Under the pieces are notes generated by a model. The model saw nothing but the letters and a program-made list of their open reading frames with translations. It was not told where the DNA came from and did not search any database. Below are positions 34,591-43,018 of a stretch of DNA of 64,000 nucleotides, piece after piece; the first letter of the stretch is position 1, and the number at the start of each line of letters is the position of its first letter. Made by a program: the position numbers and the translations under genes. The DNA comes from Arthrobacter caoxuetaonis (GTDB taxonomy: Bacteria > Actinomycetota > Actinomycetes > Actinomycetales > Micrococcaceae): NCBI RefSeq assembly GCF_023921125.1, contig NZ_CP099466.1, positions 3,410,001 to 3,474,000 on the forward strand. Direction: 5' to 3'.

Positions 34591-35811
34591 CTAGCTGCCG
34601 ACGAACCGGCTGCGTCCGGCGAGGAAACCCATCCCCGCCGCGGCAGCACCGATGCCCAGGAACATCAGCGCAGCGGGCGTAAAGGATCCCGTGGCCGTGT
34701 AGAGGACCCCGACCAGGAGCGTACCGGAGGACCCGATTCCGTACCCGAGGCACTGCATCATTCCCGACACCCGGGCGGCGGTGGGAGCATCGCGGGTCCG
34801 CAGCACAATCATGGTCAGGGCCAGTGCGGTCAGGCTGCCCTGCCCCACGCCCAGCATCACTGCCCACACCCAAACCAGGTCCAGCGGTCCGAGGATCGTG
34901 AGCGCGAACCCTGCTCCGGTGAGCAGGGCGATGCCGGCATTCAACCAGCCCTGGCTGCGGAGCCGGGCGGCCACCGGCGGGGCGAGGAAGGAGCCCAGCA
35001 CCTGGACCACGATCGAGCCCGCCACCACGTAGCCGGCCGCGGCGCCGTCGATCCCCCGTTCCCGCAGGATCGGCGCCAGCCAGGCGAAGACGCTGAAGGA
35101 CATCATGGCCTGCAGGGCCATAAAACCGGTGATCTGCCAGGCCAGCGGCGAGCGCCAGACGGAAGGGCCGGCGTCGTCCTGTTTGCGGTCCGGCGCGGGA
35201 CGGCGGCGCAGCGCCAGCGGGGCGAACAGCAGCACGACCACGACGGCAGGCAGCGCCCAGAAGCCCAGCGCTGCCTGCCACGATCCGGAGGCTCCAAGCA
35301 GCGGCTGGGTGAATCCGGCCCCCAGCGCGGCGGCAGCGCAGATGGATCCTGTGTACAGGCCGCTCATGAGGCCCAGGCGGTGCTGGAAGTCGCGCTTCAC
35401 CAGGGTTGGGAGCAGGACGTTCACGATGCCGATGCCCGCACCGGCGGCGACGGTTCCGGCGGCCATCGCGGCGAAATCGCCGGTGCCGCGGACTGCCAGC
35501 CCGGCGGCCAGGACGATCATGGCGATGAGGATGGTCCGTTCAATGCCCAGTCTCCGGGCCAGCGCGGGTGCTGCGGGGGCCACCATTCCGAGCAGCAGGA
35601 CCGGCCCGGTGGTCAGGGCAGTCACCAGGACGGCAGGCATTCCCGAAGCGACAGTGATCTCCGGAAGGATCGCGGAGAAGCTGGAAAAGACGGTGCGGAG
35701 GTTCAGGCCAATGAGCACAATGCAGACGGCCAGCAGAACGGATGCGGTCCGCCGGGTTGGTGCCTGCGAGGGCGCCGTGCGCTCCGGTGCCTGCATCAGG
35801 GTGTTGTCCAT
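34591..35811 (-). CDS. MFS transporter, CynX/NimT type
   Basis: A 406-residue, 12-segment major facilitator. The start resembles the cyanate/2-nitroimidazole transporter group: VCIVLIGLNLRTVFSSFSAILPEI with the conserved NLR. The cytoplasmic loop between segments six and seven carries RRRPAPDRKQDD. The start at 35811 (MDNTLMQAPER) is chosen for position; the frame upstream runs into the 58-bp palindromic element. The substrate cannot be predicted; many relatives are drug or anion exporters. Confidence 0.85.
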   Translation of the reverse strand: MDNTLMQAPERTAPSQAPTRRTASVLLAVCIVLIGLNLRTVFSSFSAILPEITVASGMPAVLVTALTTGPVLLLGMVAPAAPALARRLGIERTILIAMIVLAAGLAVRGTGDFAAMAAGTVAAGAGIGIVNVLLPTLVKRDFQHRLGLMSGLYTGSICAAAALGAGFTQPLLGASGSWQAALGFWALPAVVVVLLFAPLALRRRPAPDRKQDDAGPSVWRSPLAWQITGFMALQAMMSFSVFAWLAPILRERGIDGAAAGYVVAGSIVVQVLGSFLAPPVAARLRSQGWLNAGIALLTGAGFALTILGPLDLVWVWAVMLGVGQGSLTALALTMIVLRTRDAPTAARVSGMMQCLGYGIGSSGTLLVGVLYTATGSFTPAALMFLGIGAAAAGMGFLAGRSRFVGS

Positions 35812-35903
35812 GTCTTCGGTGTCCTCTCCCGAGGACAAGCCCCGTACGTTCGCAGGACAACGGTACGAGCAACCTTGTGGCCTGACCAAAACGCCCCCTC
35901 CCG

Positions 35904-35961
35904 CCGAGAGGACAGTTACGGCTGGTTTGAGCGCTCAAACCAGCCGTAACTGTCCTCTCGG
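35904..35961. repeat. 58-bp perfect palindromic element, copy 1
   Basis: A perfect inverted repeat of 58 bases centred on TTTGAGCGCTCAAA, with arms running CCGAGAGGACAGTTACGGCTGG inward (22 bases shown in two parts: CCGAGAGGACAG, TTACGGCTGG). It lies between the CynX-type transporter start and the end of the CocE esterase gene, both on the minus strand. A second copy, 52 of 58 bases identical, is at 48015-48072. It could act as a terminator, but the dispersed, highly symmetric copies suggest a repeat family. Confidence 0.9.
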
Positions 35962-35989
35962 TGGAAGGGAGGCTCGGCGAAGAAGCCGG

Positions 35990-37708
35990 CTAGGACACCG
36001 TGAAGGGCAGCACCAGCCGGGACGGATGCTCGGCGTCGCGGTAGACCTTGTGCGTCACCGGGCGGCCCACCGGCAGGTGGAAGGCATCCGGCGGCAGCAG
36101 TGCGTTGTGCTCGTCGGCCAGCGGCTCGTTGTTGGAGAGTTCCGCGACCAGCTTGTGGCCGGGCAGGAACGTGTTCGCAAACGGGTAGAGCCGCACCACG
36201 TACTCTTCGACCTTCCCCGGTTCCACTGGCACTGAACGGGTGTGCGGGTGGTACGGGTTGCCCTCGGTGGTGCGCTCTTCGTCCAGCTCCCGGTGCGAGG
36301 CCTTTAGGTACCCCGTAGTGATGAGCTGGCGCTTGCCGTTCGGCGCCGCATCCCAGAGCCGCAGGATGAAGTTGGTATCCGGCTGGTCAATTTCCACGAA
36401 CAGGTGCGCGGCTCCGGTGCCGATCATTTCGACCCGCTCCTCAAACACGTCGGTGTTCCAGGAGAGGATTTCCACCTTGTCCGTCACGGTCAGCGGGGCC
36501 TGGTAGAAGCCGTCCGGTGCCGCGTATTCCGTGCCCATCAGCTCGGGTTCGACGCCGAGCTTGCGGCGGGTGCGCAGGTACAGCGGCTTGTACTCCACTT
36601 CCTTGGGCGGCCAGGCATCAGCAGTGACAACCTCGCGGGAGCCTTCCACGAACACGCTGACCGCGGGCTCGTCCATGACACCGTTGTCGATGCCCTTGAT
36701 CCAGTAGTCGTACCAGCGGAACATCTTGTCGTGCTCTTCGATGAAGGGCCGGGACTGCATGGGCGGGTAGGGCCCAATGTCCAGCTTCTTCGGACCCTTC
36801 AGGGCGTCGAAGAGCTCGATTGTGCCGTCCAGCGTCCAGCCGCGGCCCTGGTCCAGCTGCAGCCAGACCGGGATGTCGATGTTCGGTGCCAGGGTGATCG
36901 GATTGCGCTCTTCGTACCACTCGCCGTCGACGTCGTTCATCACAATGTCGAACCAGGCTTCGTGGTTCACGGGGTAGTTCAGCACATGGACCAGGTTCGG
37001 CCAGGCCGCAATATCGGGATCGGCCAGGCGCTCGGCGACCAGCTTCTTCAGCTCTTCCGGGGAGTACTTTTCCACCATCCGGGACTTCACCCGGTCGGTG
37101 AACGCCCAGCCGGAGTCACCGCCGCGGCCTTCCCGGGCGGCCCGCGGCATAAACCACATCACGCCGCCGTGGTAGGTGGTCTCGTAGAAGTCGTAGTGCC
37201 CGCCGGAGACGAAAATCGCCTTCAGGTGCGGGGGCCGTTCGGCGGCGGCAAGGACCTGCATGGAGCCGAAGTAAGAGATGCCGACCATGCCCACGTTGCC
37301 GTCGCACCAGGGCTGCGCGGCCACCCACTCGATGAAGTCGTACGCGTCCTGGCCCAGGGAGACCCCGCCGGCGTTGTAGTTGCCGATGTGCTCGCCGCCG
37401 GAGTCGCCGGAACCGCGCAGGTCGCCGATGACGTGGACGTAGTCTTCCTTCACGATCCTGGCTATGTCCCCGGCCTCGATGCAGCCATCCCACATGGGGC
37501 TGGGCCGGCGCTGCGGCGGCATGGTCAGCGCCATGGCCTGCAGTTCCTTGCCGTACGGGCTCAGCGCAACCAGTGCCGGACGCGGTTTGTCCCCGGCACC
37601 CTGGTACGCGTCGGCAGCGAGTTCGACGCCGTCGCGCATCGGAACGCGCAGGTCCTTCTGGACCGTGATGGGCATGCCGCCGGCATTAATCGTCTGGAAA
37701 GTGGCCAT
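35990..37708 (-). CDS. CocE/NonD family serine hydrolase
   Basis: A 572-residue esterase/peptidase of the cocaine-esterase family (X-Pro dipeptidyl-peptidase S15 fold). The nucleophile is in VGISYFGSMQVLA (G-x-S-Y-x-G, about residue 130), preceded by VIGDLRGSGDSGGE; the C-terminal jelly-roll domain starts near residue 380 with TADAWPPKEVEYKPLYL. Ester or amide substrates with bulky acyl groups are typical. The start at 37708 (MATFQTINAGG) has AGGAG 11 bases upstream; the frame upstream is unsupported. Seventeen bases separate it from the MBL gene, so it is the last gene of a six-gene minus-strand catabolic run. Confidence 0.9.
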   Translation of the reverse strand: MATFQTINAGGMPITVQKDLRVPMRDGVELAADAYQGAGDKPRPALVALSPYGKELQAMALTMPPQRRPSPMWDGCIEAGDIARIVKEDYVHVIGDLRGSGDSGGEHIGNYNAGGVSLGQDAYDFIEWVAAQPWCDGNVGMVGISYFGSMQVLAAAERPPHLKAIFVSGGHYDFYETTYHGGVMWFMPRAAREGRGGDSGWAFTDRVKSRMVEKYSPEELKKLVAERLADPDIAAWPNLVHVLNYPVNHEAWFDIVMNDVDGEWYEERNPITLAPNIDIPVWLQLDQGRGWTLDGTIELFDALKGPKKLDIGPYPPMQSRPFIEEHDKMFRWYDYWIKGIDNGVMDEPAVSVFVEGSREVVTADAWPPKEVEYKPLYLRTRRKLGVEPELMGTEYAAPDGFYQAPLTVTDKVEILSWNTDVFEERVEMIGTGAAHLFVEIDQPDTNFILRLWDAAPNGKRQLITTGYLKASHRELDEERTTEGNPYHPHTRSVPVEPGKVEEYVVRLYPFANTFLPGHKLVAELSNNEPLADEHNALLPPDAFHLPVGRPVTHKVYRDAEHPSRLVLPFTVS

Positions 37709-37724
37709 GAGTGGTGCGGCTCCT

Positions 37725-38657
37725 CTAGGAAATCTGCTGGGTGTACCGGCTGCGGTAGCCGTCGAGGGTAGTGAAGAAGGGCGAGGGCTCAAGCGTGGGG
37801 TCGGCGGTGTAGCCGAGCTCCGCGGCGACCTTTTCGAAGGGCGAGTAAACCGAACCGGTTTCTTCCAGCCCGGCGTCGAGCGCCCCGGTGACGCTGGCCC
37901 GGATCCGTGCTTCCAGCGCCAGGGACTCATCCAGTGCGCGCCGTGCCTGCGCCGCATCAAGTTCGACGCCGTAGGGCTCACCGTCCGCTCCGCGGTACGG
38001 GTGGCCCAGGTACAGGCGTTCCGGCCGGACCTCATCCCGGAGGTACAGGAGGCTGGAACGGTACGCGGCCGGATCCGTGTAACCGGGGAACCGGTTGGCG
38101 GCACCGTGAATCTGCACGGCGTCGCCCACGAAGACGGCACCGTCCAGCTGGTACGCCACGGACCCCGCCGTGTGGCCCGGAACGGAATGCACCTGTACCC
38201 GCACGTCTCCGCCGAGGGACAGGGTTTCCCCGCCGCGCAGCAGCACATCCGGTTCCATCTCGCCGGAAATCACGGCCTGGGCGGACCTGGCCTGCTGCTC
38301 CACGCCGTCGGGCGCGTTCAGGTACCGGTGACGGCCGTGGACGTACTCCTCCACGTGCGCCCGGCGCGAGCGCAGCAGCGGCGCGTCCGCCTCGTGGATG
38401 ACGACTTTCGCCTTGCCCCCGGTGAGGTCGTAGAGTGCCTGTGCTCCCCCCAGGTGGTCGATGTGCCCGTGCGTGAGCAGGATCCAGCGGACCTCCTCGA
38501 TGCTTCGTCCCAGCGCTTCCAGGGCAGGGAGCAGTCCTTCCGCCGGGGAAGAAGCGATGCCGGTGTCCACAATGGCCGGCTCCGGTGCGTCGATGAAGTA
38601 GCTGTACAGCCCGAACCGGCCCCAGGGCGAGACCAGCGGATGGACTGCGGCACTCAC
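37725..38657 (-). CDS. MBL-fold metallo-hydrolase
   Basis: A 310-residue metallo-beta-lactamase-fold enzyme. The metal motif is LLTHGHIDHLGGA (HxHxDH, about residue 63), with further His in SVPGHTAGS and the Asp in FVGDAVQIHG, and a last His in YLGHPYRG. The C-terminal 90 residues contain a helical region typical of the larger hydrolases of this fold (lactonase, thioesterase or glyoxalase types). The GTG at 38657 overlaps the stop of the upstream HSL-type hydrolase gene (GTGA). Substrate unknown; a lactone or thioester is plausible in this operon. Confidence 0.88.
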   Translation of the reverse strand: MSAAVHPLVSPWGRFGLYSYFIDAPEPAIVDTGIASSPAEGLLPALEALGRSIEEVRWILLTHGHIDHLGGAQALYDLTGGKAKVVIHEADAPLLRSRRAHVEEYVHGRHRYLNAPDGVEQQARSAQAVISGEMEPDVLLRGGETLSLGGDVRVQVHSVPGHTAGSVAYQLDGAVFVGDAVQIHGAANRFPGYTDPAAYRSSLLYLRDEVRPERLYLGHPYRGADGEPYGVELDAAQARRALDESLALEARIRASVTGALDAGLEETGSVYSPFEKVAAELGYTADPTLEPSPFFTTLDGYRSRYTQQIS

Positions 38658-39586
38658 TGTGAGGCTCCCCCGCGGAGGAACTTTCCGGCTTCCGCCAGGG
38701 CACCGTAGAACTCCGGAATCCAGGAGAAGTTGGCGACGAACCCGTGGTTCGCGCCGTCGTACCGGCTCAGCACGGTCTCGACGCCGGCGCTGCGCAGGCG
38801 CTGGGCGTAGAGCTCACCTTCATCGCGCAGCGGATCAAACTCCGCGGTAATGACCAGCGCCTTGGGCAGGCCGCTGAGGTCCTCGCGCTTGATCGGTGAG
38901 ACCAGCGGGTCGGAGGGGTCGGCCCCGCTGTCCAGGTAGAACGCGTTGAAGGGTTTCAGCCCTGCGGTTTCAAGCCCGTAGCCCACGGCGTTTTCCCGCA
39001 TCGAGGCATAGCGGTCGGCGTCGAAGTCCAGGTCCAGCGACGGGTAGAAGAGGATCTGGTGCGAAATCGCGCCAAGTCCTCGATCCTTGGCCATGGCGGT
39101 AACGGCGGCGGCGAAGGTGCCGCCGGAGCTGTCGCCCGCGACCGCGAGGTCCTTGCCGTTCCAGTCCAGTTCCCCGGCCTGCTCCGTGACCCATTCCACG
39201 ACGCCGTAGCAGTCTTCGAGCCCGGCCGGAAAAGCGGCTTCCGGTGCCAGCCGGTAACCGACCGAGATGACCTTGTAGCCGCTCTCATTTGCCAGCGCAC
39301 GGGCCACGTGGTCGTGGGTGTCCAGGCTGCCGAGGAAGAACGCGCCGCCGTGGAAGTAGACAAGCACACCGTAGGAATCGGCATCCTCCGGGGTGTAGAT
39401 CCGCACCGGCACGTCACCGGCCGCAGTTGCTGCCACGGTGTCCTGGACATGGTGCACCGGAGTACGGTCTGCCAGGGGCGGAACCTGCACCTCCTCGCCG
39501 GCACGCATGGCTGCAGGATTCAGCGGTCCCTCCGGGGGCGCCGGAATTGTGGCAAGGATCTTGGCAATTTCGGGATGAATAGGCAT
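38654..39586 (-). CDS. alpha/beta hydrolase, hormone-sensitive lipase family
   Basis: A 310-residue esterase. The oxyanion-hole motif is YFHGGAFFLGSLDTHD (HGG), the nucleophile is in AVAGDSSGGTFAAAV (GDSSGG), with Asp in EFDPLRDEGELYA and His in GANHGFVANF completing the triad. Start at 39586 (MPIHPEIAKIL); no clear ribosome-binding site, and it begins 13 bases after the monooxygenase stop, so translational coupling is likely. It is one of three hydrolases in the operon, suggesting a substrate with ester or lactone bonds. Confidence 0.92.
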   Translation of the reverse strand: MPIHPEIAKILATIPAPPEGPLNPAAMRAGEEVQVPPLADRTPVHHVQDTVAATAAGDVPVRIYTPEDADSYGVLVYFHGGAFFLGSLDTHDHVARALANESGYKVISVGYRLAPEAAFPAGLEDCYGVVEWVTEQAGELDWNGKDLAVAGDSSGGTFAAAVTAMAKDRGLGAISHQILFYPSLDLDFDADRYASMRENAVGYGLETAGLKPFNAFYLDSGADPSDPLVSPIKREDLSGLPKALVITAEFDPLRDEGELYAQRLRSAGVETVLSRYDGANHGFVANFSWIPEFYGALAEAGKFLRGGASQ

Positions 39587-39599
39587 ATCTGATTTTCGC

Positions 39600-40721
39600 T
39601 TACTTGGCCGCAGCCTGCTCGGGGAAGGCGTTCTCAACGGCGTTGGCGTTCCAGCCCATCCGGGAAAGACGCTGCAGCTCGTCGGTGGCCGGCTTGCGGG
39701 TGGCCTGGTAGAGGGCCAGTGCTTCCTTTACGGATCCCGCTTCGAGGAAGGCATCGGCAAGGCCGCCGGCATCCTGGATCGCAGAGTTTGCGCCCTGGCC
39801 CTGGTGGTGCAGCATGGCGTGCGCGGCGTCGCCGAGCAGGGCCACACTGTCCGTGTGCCAGTTTGCTACCGGATCGATGTCGAAAACGGAACGGCTGGTG
39901 ACCTGGCTGAGGTCCAGGTTCCGGGCAATCTTCACGATCCGCTCGTCAAAGCCTTCGAGCAGGGACACCAGGTAATCGTTGGTGATCTCCGGTGCCCAGG
40001 AGCCGTCCTCGGACGGGGCGGTGATGTCGTAGGAGAGCTGGCCGCGGTGCGGCAGCGGGAGGTTGTAGGCAATGGTGCCGTTCTGGCCCATGTAGAAGCG
40101 CGGGTTGTTGTCCTCGGTTCCCAGGCCGAAGGCATCGTCCAGGGAAATGACGGCACGGTAGGCATGCTCTCCGGCGAAGACCGGCTCCTGGTCGGAAAAC
40201 AGCTGCTTGCGGACCAGGGACCGGATGCCGTCGGCGCCGATGACTACATCCGCGGTAACCGTGTTGCCGTTTTCGAAGGTCAGCTTGGCCTGCCCGCCCA
40301 GGTCCTCGATGGAGGTGAGCTTGTGGTCCAGGTGGACCACCTCAGCCGGGAGCACGCCGAGCAGGGCTTCAATGAAGTCCCCACGGTGGATGATGCGGGT
40401 GTGGTTGGGCTGTTCGAAGTCGTTTAGCTGCGGCCAGACTTCCTGGGCCAGGACCTGCCCGCCGTCCGCACTCAGGATTTCCAGGTAGTCGCTGGGCGAG
40501 CTGACTGCAGCGATCTCCTCGAAGATGCCCCACTGCCGGAACAGCTCCACTGTGATGGGCCGCAGGCCAATACCGGCGCCAACCTGGCCCAGCGCGGGTG
40601 CCTGCTCGTAGACATGTACGTTCTGGGCACCGATGTTCCGCAGTGCGATCGCGGCGGCAGCGCCGCCGTAGCCGCCGCCTACGACGGCGATGGACAGGTT
40701 CTGGATTTCTGAAGTCTTCAT
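39600..40721 (-). CDS. FAD-dependent monooxygenase (salicylate hydroxylase-like)
   Basis: A 373-residue group A flavoprotein monooxygenase. FAD-binding GGGYGGAAAAIALRN is at the N-terminus, the DG motif is VVIGADGIRSLVRKQ, and the GD motif is LLGDAAHAMLHHQGQGAN. The sequence is nearest in style to salicylate and 6-hydroxynicotinate hydroxylases, which hydroxylate or oxidatively decarboxylate aromatic rings with NAD(P)H. It lies between the phosphotriesterase-like genes and the esterases in one direction, so it probably acts in the same pathway. Its exact substrate is unknown. Confidence 0.88.
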   Translation of the reverse strand: MKTSEIQNLSIAVVGGGYGGAAAAIALRNIGAQNVHVYEQAPALGQVGAGIGLRPITVELFRQWGIFEEIAAVSSPSDYLEILSADGGQVLAQEVWPQLNDFEQPNHTRIIHRGDFIEALLGVLPAEVVHLDHKLTSIEDLGGQAKLTFENGNTVTADVVIGADGIRSLVRKQLFSDQEPVFAGEHAYRAVISLDDAFGLGTEDNNPRFYMGQNGTIAYNLPLPHRGQLSYDITAPSEDGSWAPEITNDYLVSLLEGFDERIVKIARNLDLSQVTSRSVFDIDPVANWHTDSVALLGDAAHAMLHHQGQGANSAIQDAGGLADAFLEAGSVKEALALYQATRKPATDELQRLSRMGWNANAVENAFPEQAAAK

Positions 40722-40778
40722 GGCTGGATCACTTTCTGACAGGACGGCGCGTCGCTGCGCCGAGGAAGGGATGCTGGA

Positions 40779-41732
40779 TCAGGCGTGGATGGAGAGGAAA
40801 TCGGCGGGATTGTCGATAAAGAGAGCCTTGATGGACGCTTCGTCCAGGCCTGCCCGGCGCAGGTCCGGGATCAGGTCCTCGAAGATGTAGTTCACGGTGT
40901 GGCCCTTGACGCCGGGCCAGCCCAGCGGGCTGCAGTTGGCGTCGGCGGAGGCCAGCAGCTGGTTCAGGTGGCCTTTTTCCACCAGGTCCATAAAGTGGTC
41001 CAGGCGCTCCTTGCGCGGCCGGGCCCAGAACGGCGGATCCGGAAGTTCGGTCTCATACCCGAAGGTGTCGAAGCCGATTCGCCCGCCCTGGCTCATGATC
41101 CATTCGCTGGGGGTGTTCGGGGCGTTCAGTCCATCGTCGGCGTGGCCGAAGAGCACGCGGTCCAGCGGCAGCCCTTCCTGGTTGAAGATCTCGATTGCCG
41201 GCTGCGGGTCGATCGCCAGGTGGGTAAGGATCGGAACGCCGGTGGCCGCTGCAGCCCGCGCTGCAGCACGGTAGATGCGCTTGTCGAGTTCGGTCATGCG
41301 GCCGCCGCGGCTGACGCCGACCTTGATCACGCCGGCCTTGGCGCCGGTGTCCCCGATCCCAACGGTGATCTCATGGACGAAGACCTTCGCCAGGTACTCC
41401 ACGGAAGCGCGGGCGAAGTGCGGCAGGGCGGTGTCGCCGCCCACGAATCCGGTGCAGGCAACAATGTGCACGCCGGTCTTCTTTGACAGGGACTTGTAGT
41501 AGTCCACGTCGCGGCCGTTGCAGATGCCCGTGGCGTCAACGAAGGTGCCGCCGCCGTATTCGTGGAACTGCCGCAGCTTCGGCACGGTCTCCGCGTACCG
41601 TTCTTCCGGCGTCTTCCACCATTTTGAGTCCAGCTCGCTGCCCGGCATGCCGTAGCCAATGTGCTCGTGGACCGCCACGATTCCCAGCTCTTCGGCCGGG
41701 ATCGTGCCCAATACTGTGTTTACCTTCGACAA
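40779..41732 (-). CDS. phosphotriesterase-family metal hydrolase (intact)
   Basis: A 317-residue TIM-barrel hydrolase of the phosphotriesterase family, whose members split lactones, phosphoesters or amides. Metal ligands are all present: IVAVHEHIGYG (H-x-H), the bridging Lys in AGVIKVGVSRGG, His in ILTHLAIDPQ, His in LFGHADDGLN and the Asp in LLASADANCS. The start is a TTG at 41732 (encoding Met of MSKVNTVLGT), with GAGG 7 bases upstream. It is 44 bases after the degenerate paralogue at 41777-42775 and shares about the same N-terminal VNTVLG sequence, indicating an ancient duplication. Confidence 0.88.
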   Translation of the reverse strand: MSKVNTVLGTIPAEELGIVAVHEHIGYGMPGSELDSKWWKTPEERYAETVPKLRQFHEYGGGTFVDATGICNGRDVDYYKSLSKKTGVHIVACTGFVGGDTALPHFARASVEYLAKVFVHEITVGIGDTGAKAGVIKVGVSRGGRMTELDKRIYRAAARAAAATGVPILTHLAIDPQPAIEIFNQEGLPLDRVLFGHADDGLNAPNTPSEWIMSQGGRIGFDTFGYETELPDPPFWARPRKERLDHFMDLVEKGHLNQLLASADANCSPLGWPGVKGHTVNYIFEDLIPDLRRAGLDEASIKALFIDNPADFLSIHA

Positions 41733-41776
41733 ACCAACACCTCGAAAAATTAGTTGAAACCTGTGGGAGGCCCGCT

Positions 41777-42775
41777 CTAGCGGACGGAAAGAAGCCGCTG
41801 GGGATTCTCGGCGGTGATGAGCCGGGCATCCGCCTCGGAGAGACCCTGCTTCTGGAGGAACGGCAGGAAGCTGGTCAGCACGTGGCCGTAGGGAAGGTCA
41901 TAGTCCGGCTGCCCAAAGGCGGCGCCAATAGCGTTGGAAGAGAGCAGAATCCGGTCTGTGCAGCCGGCATCCACGAGTTCCAGGACTAAGGCGGCGCGCT
42001 CGGAATCGTTCAGGTAGCTGGCGTCGTCGTTCAGGCCCACATGGTCGATCCCCACGTAGGCTCCCAGGCGGGCAATTTCGACGGCGGTGCCTGCCGCGTC
42101 TTTGCGGTCCAGCCCGCCGACCACCACGCGGTCCGCCGGAAGTCCTTCATCCAGCACCAGTTCGAGTTCGCGTACGGGCTCGGTGCCGAACCGCAGGGAA
42201 ACGGGAACACCGGTAGCCAAGGCCGTGCGGGCCGCACCCCGGAAAAGGCTCTCCTCGGTGGGCGTGATTCCGGAGCGGTCCGCTGCCGTGGCAACCAGCC
42301 CGGCAGCTGCCCGGCGTTCCAGGCGCGGAATCACCATGCCCTCACTCACTTCCCTGGAGAACAGATCCGCAAACTTCTCTGCCGGCCACGGCGTGGGAGG
42401 GTTGGTCTGCGGGGTGAGGAAGTACCCGCCCAGCATCTCCTCGGGGCCCATGCCGGTGGAAGCGACAATGTGGACGCCGGTGGCCCGGGACAGCGCCTCG
42501 TAGAGCGGCAGGTCCCGTCCGTGGAACATGCCGGTGCTATCCACTACGGTGTCGCCGCCGGCACTGCGGAAGTCTTTCAGCTTTCCGGCCAGCACCTCGA
42601 AGATCGCCGCGCGGTCCAAAGTGATGTCCGGGGCATATTCGGCTCCGGGAATGACCGAAAGCAACGCTTCATGGATAGCTGTGACTCCCAGCTCGGATGC
42701 GGGGACCGGACCCAGGACAGTGTTTACCCGAGGGCCGGAAGGGGTGCTGGCGTCGTCGCCGGCGAAGTCGCTCAC
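41777..42775 (-). CDS. degenerate phosphotriesterase-family protein (probable pseudoenzyme)
   Basis: A 332-residue homologue of the neighbouring phosphotriesterase-family enzyme (shared VNTVLGPVPASELGVTAIHE, VDSTGMFHGRDLPLYEALSRATGVHIVASTG). The metal ligands are lost: H-x-H is now HEA (AIHEALLSV), the bridging Lys segment reads LVATAADRSG, the next His is replaced in VPVSLRFGTE, GH becomes GG in VVGGLDRKD, and the metal Asp is replaced by Asn in LLSSNAIGA. The fold seems intact and the frame is open, so a structural, regulatory or altered-chemistry role is likely. GTG at 42775 has AAGGAG 7 bases upstream; the ATG at 42853 is not supported. First gene of the minus-strand run. Confidence 0.8.
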   Translation of the reverse strand: MSDFAGDDASTPSGPRVNTVLGPVPASELGVTAIHEALLSVIPGAEYAPDITLDRAAIFEVLAGKLKDFRSAGGDTVVDSTGMFHGRDLPLYEALSRATGVHIVASTGMGPEEMLGGYFLTPQTNPPTPWPAEKFADLFSREVSEGMVIPRLERRAAAGLVATAADRSGITPTEESLFRGAARTALATGVPVSLRFGTEPVRELELVLDEGLPADRVVVGGLDRKDAAGTAVEIARLGAYVGIDHVGLNDDASYLNDSERAALVLELVDAGCTDRILLSSNAIGAAFGQPDYDLPYGHVLTSFLPFLQKQGLSEADARLITAENPQRLLSVR

Positions 42776-42860
42776 GTGGCGTCTCCTTGGAAGATCGGGG
42801 CGGAGGCGGGATGTGACCTGGGCCATGCCCCGCTGCTGTGTGGCTATCCTCACAGTTTTC

Positions 42861-42875
42861 TTTACACGATGTCAA
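42861..42875. promoter_or_regulatory. dyad operator, copy A
   Basis: TTTACACGATGTCAA, a TTTACA-N3-TGTCAA dyad 86 bases ahead of the pseudoenzyme gene start. Together with copy B it brackets the divergent promoter region. The sequence is the reverse-strand form of copy B, so it faces the minus-strand operon. Confidence 0.6.
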
Positions 42876-42923
42876 GCAAAACCTTTTCAATGCGTTTGTG
42901 ACGCAGTCGCCCTGTTGTTGCTA

Positions 42924-42938
42924 TTGACACGCTGTAAA
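42924..42938. promoter_or_regulatory. dyad operator, copy B, overlapping a -35 box
   Basis: TTGACACGCTGTAAA, the mirror image of copy A with 13 of 15 positions the same. Its first six bases, TTGACA, are a consensus -35 element for the plus-strand exporter/P450 unit; a convincing -10 box was not found. A repressor bound here would block that promoter. The TetR protein at 47351-47965 is the obvious candidate. Confidence 0.6.
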
Positions 42939-43018
42939 GGTTCACCCACACTGTCTCCTGTGACGCCGGTCACCGACACCCCCTCCGTCTGACCACACGA
43001 AACGAAGGAGTTTCAGCG

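Noticed and set aside
35904..35961. Insertion-sequence end or CRISPR repeat
   Set aside because: No transposase ORF and no regularly spaced copies; the element is a single palindrome with one distant relative in the window.
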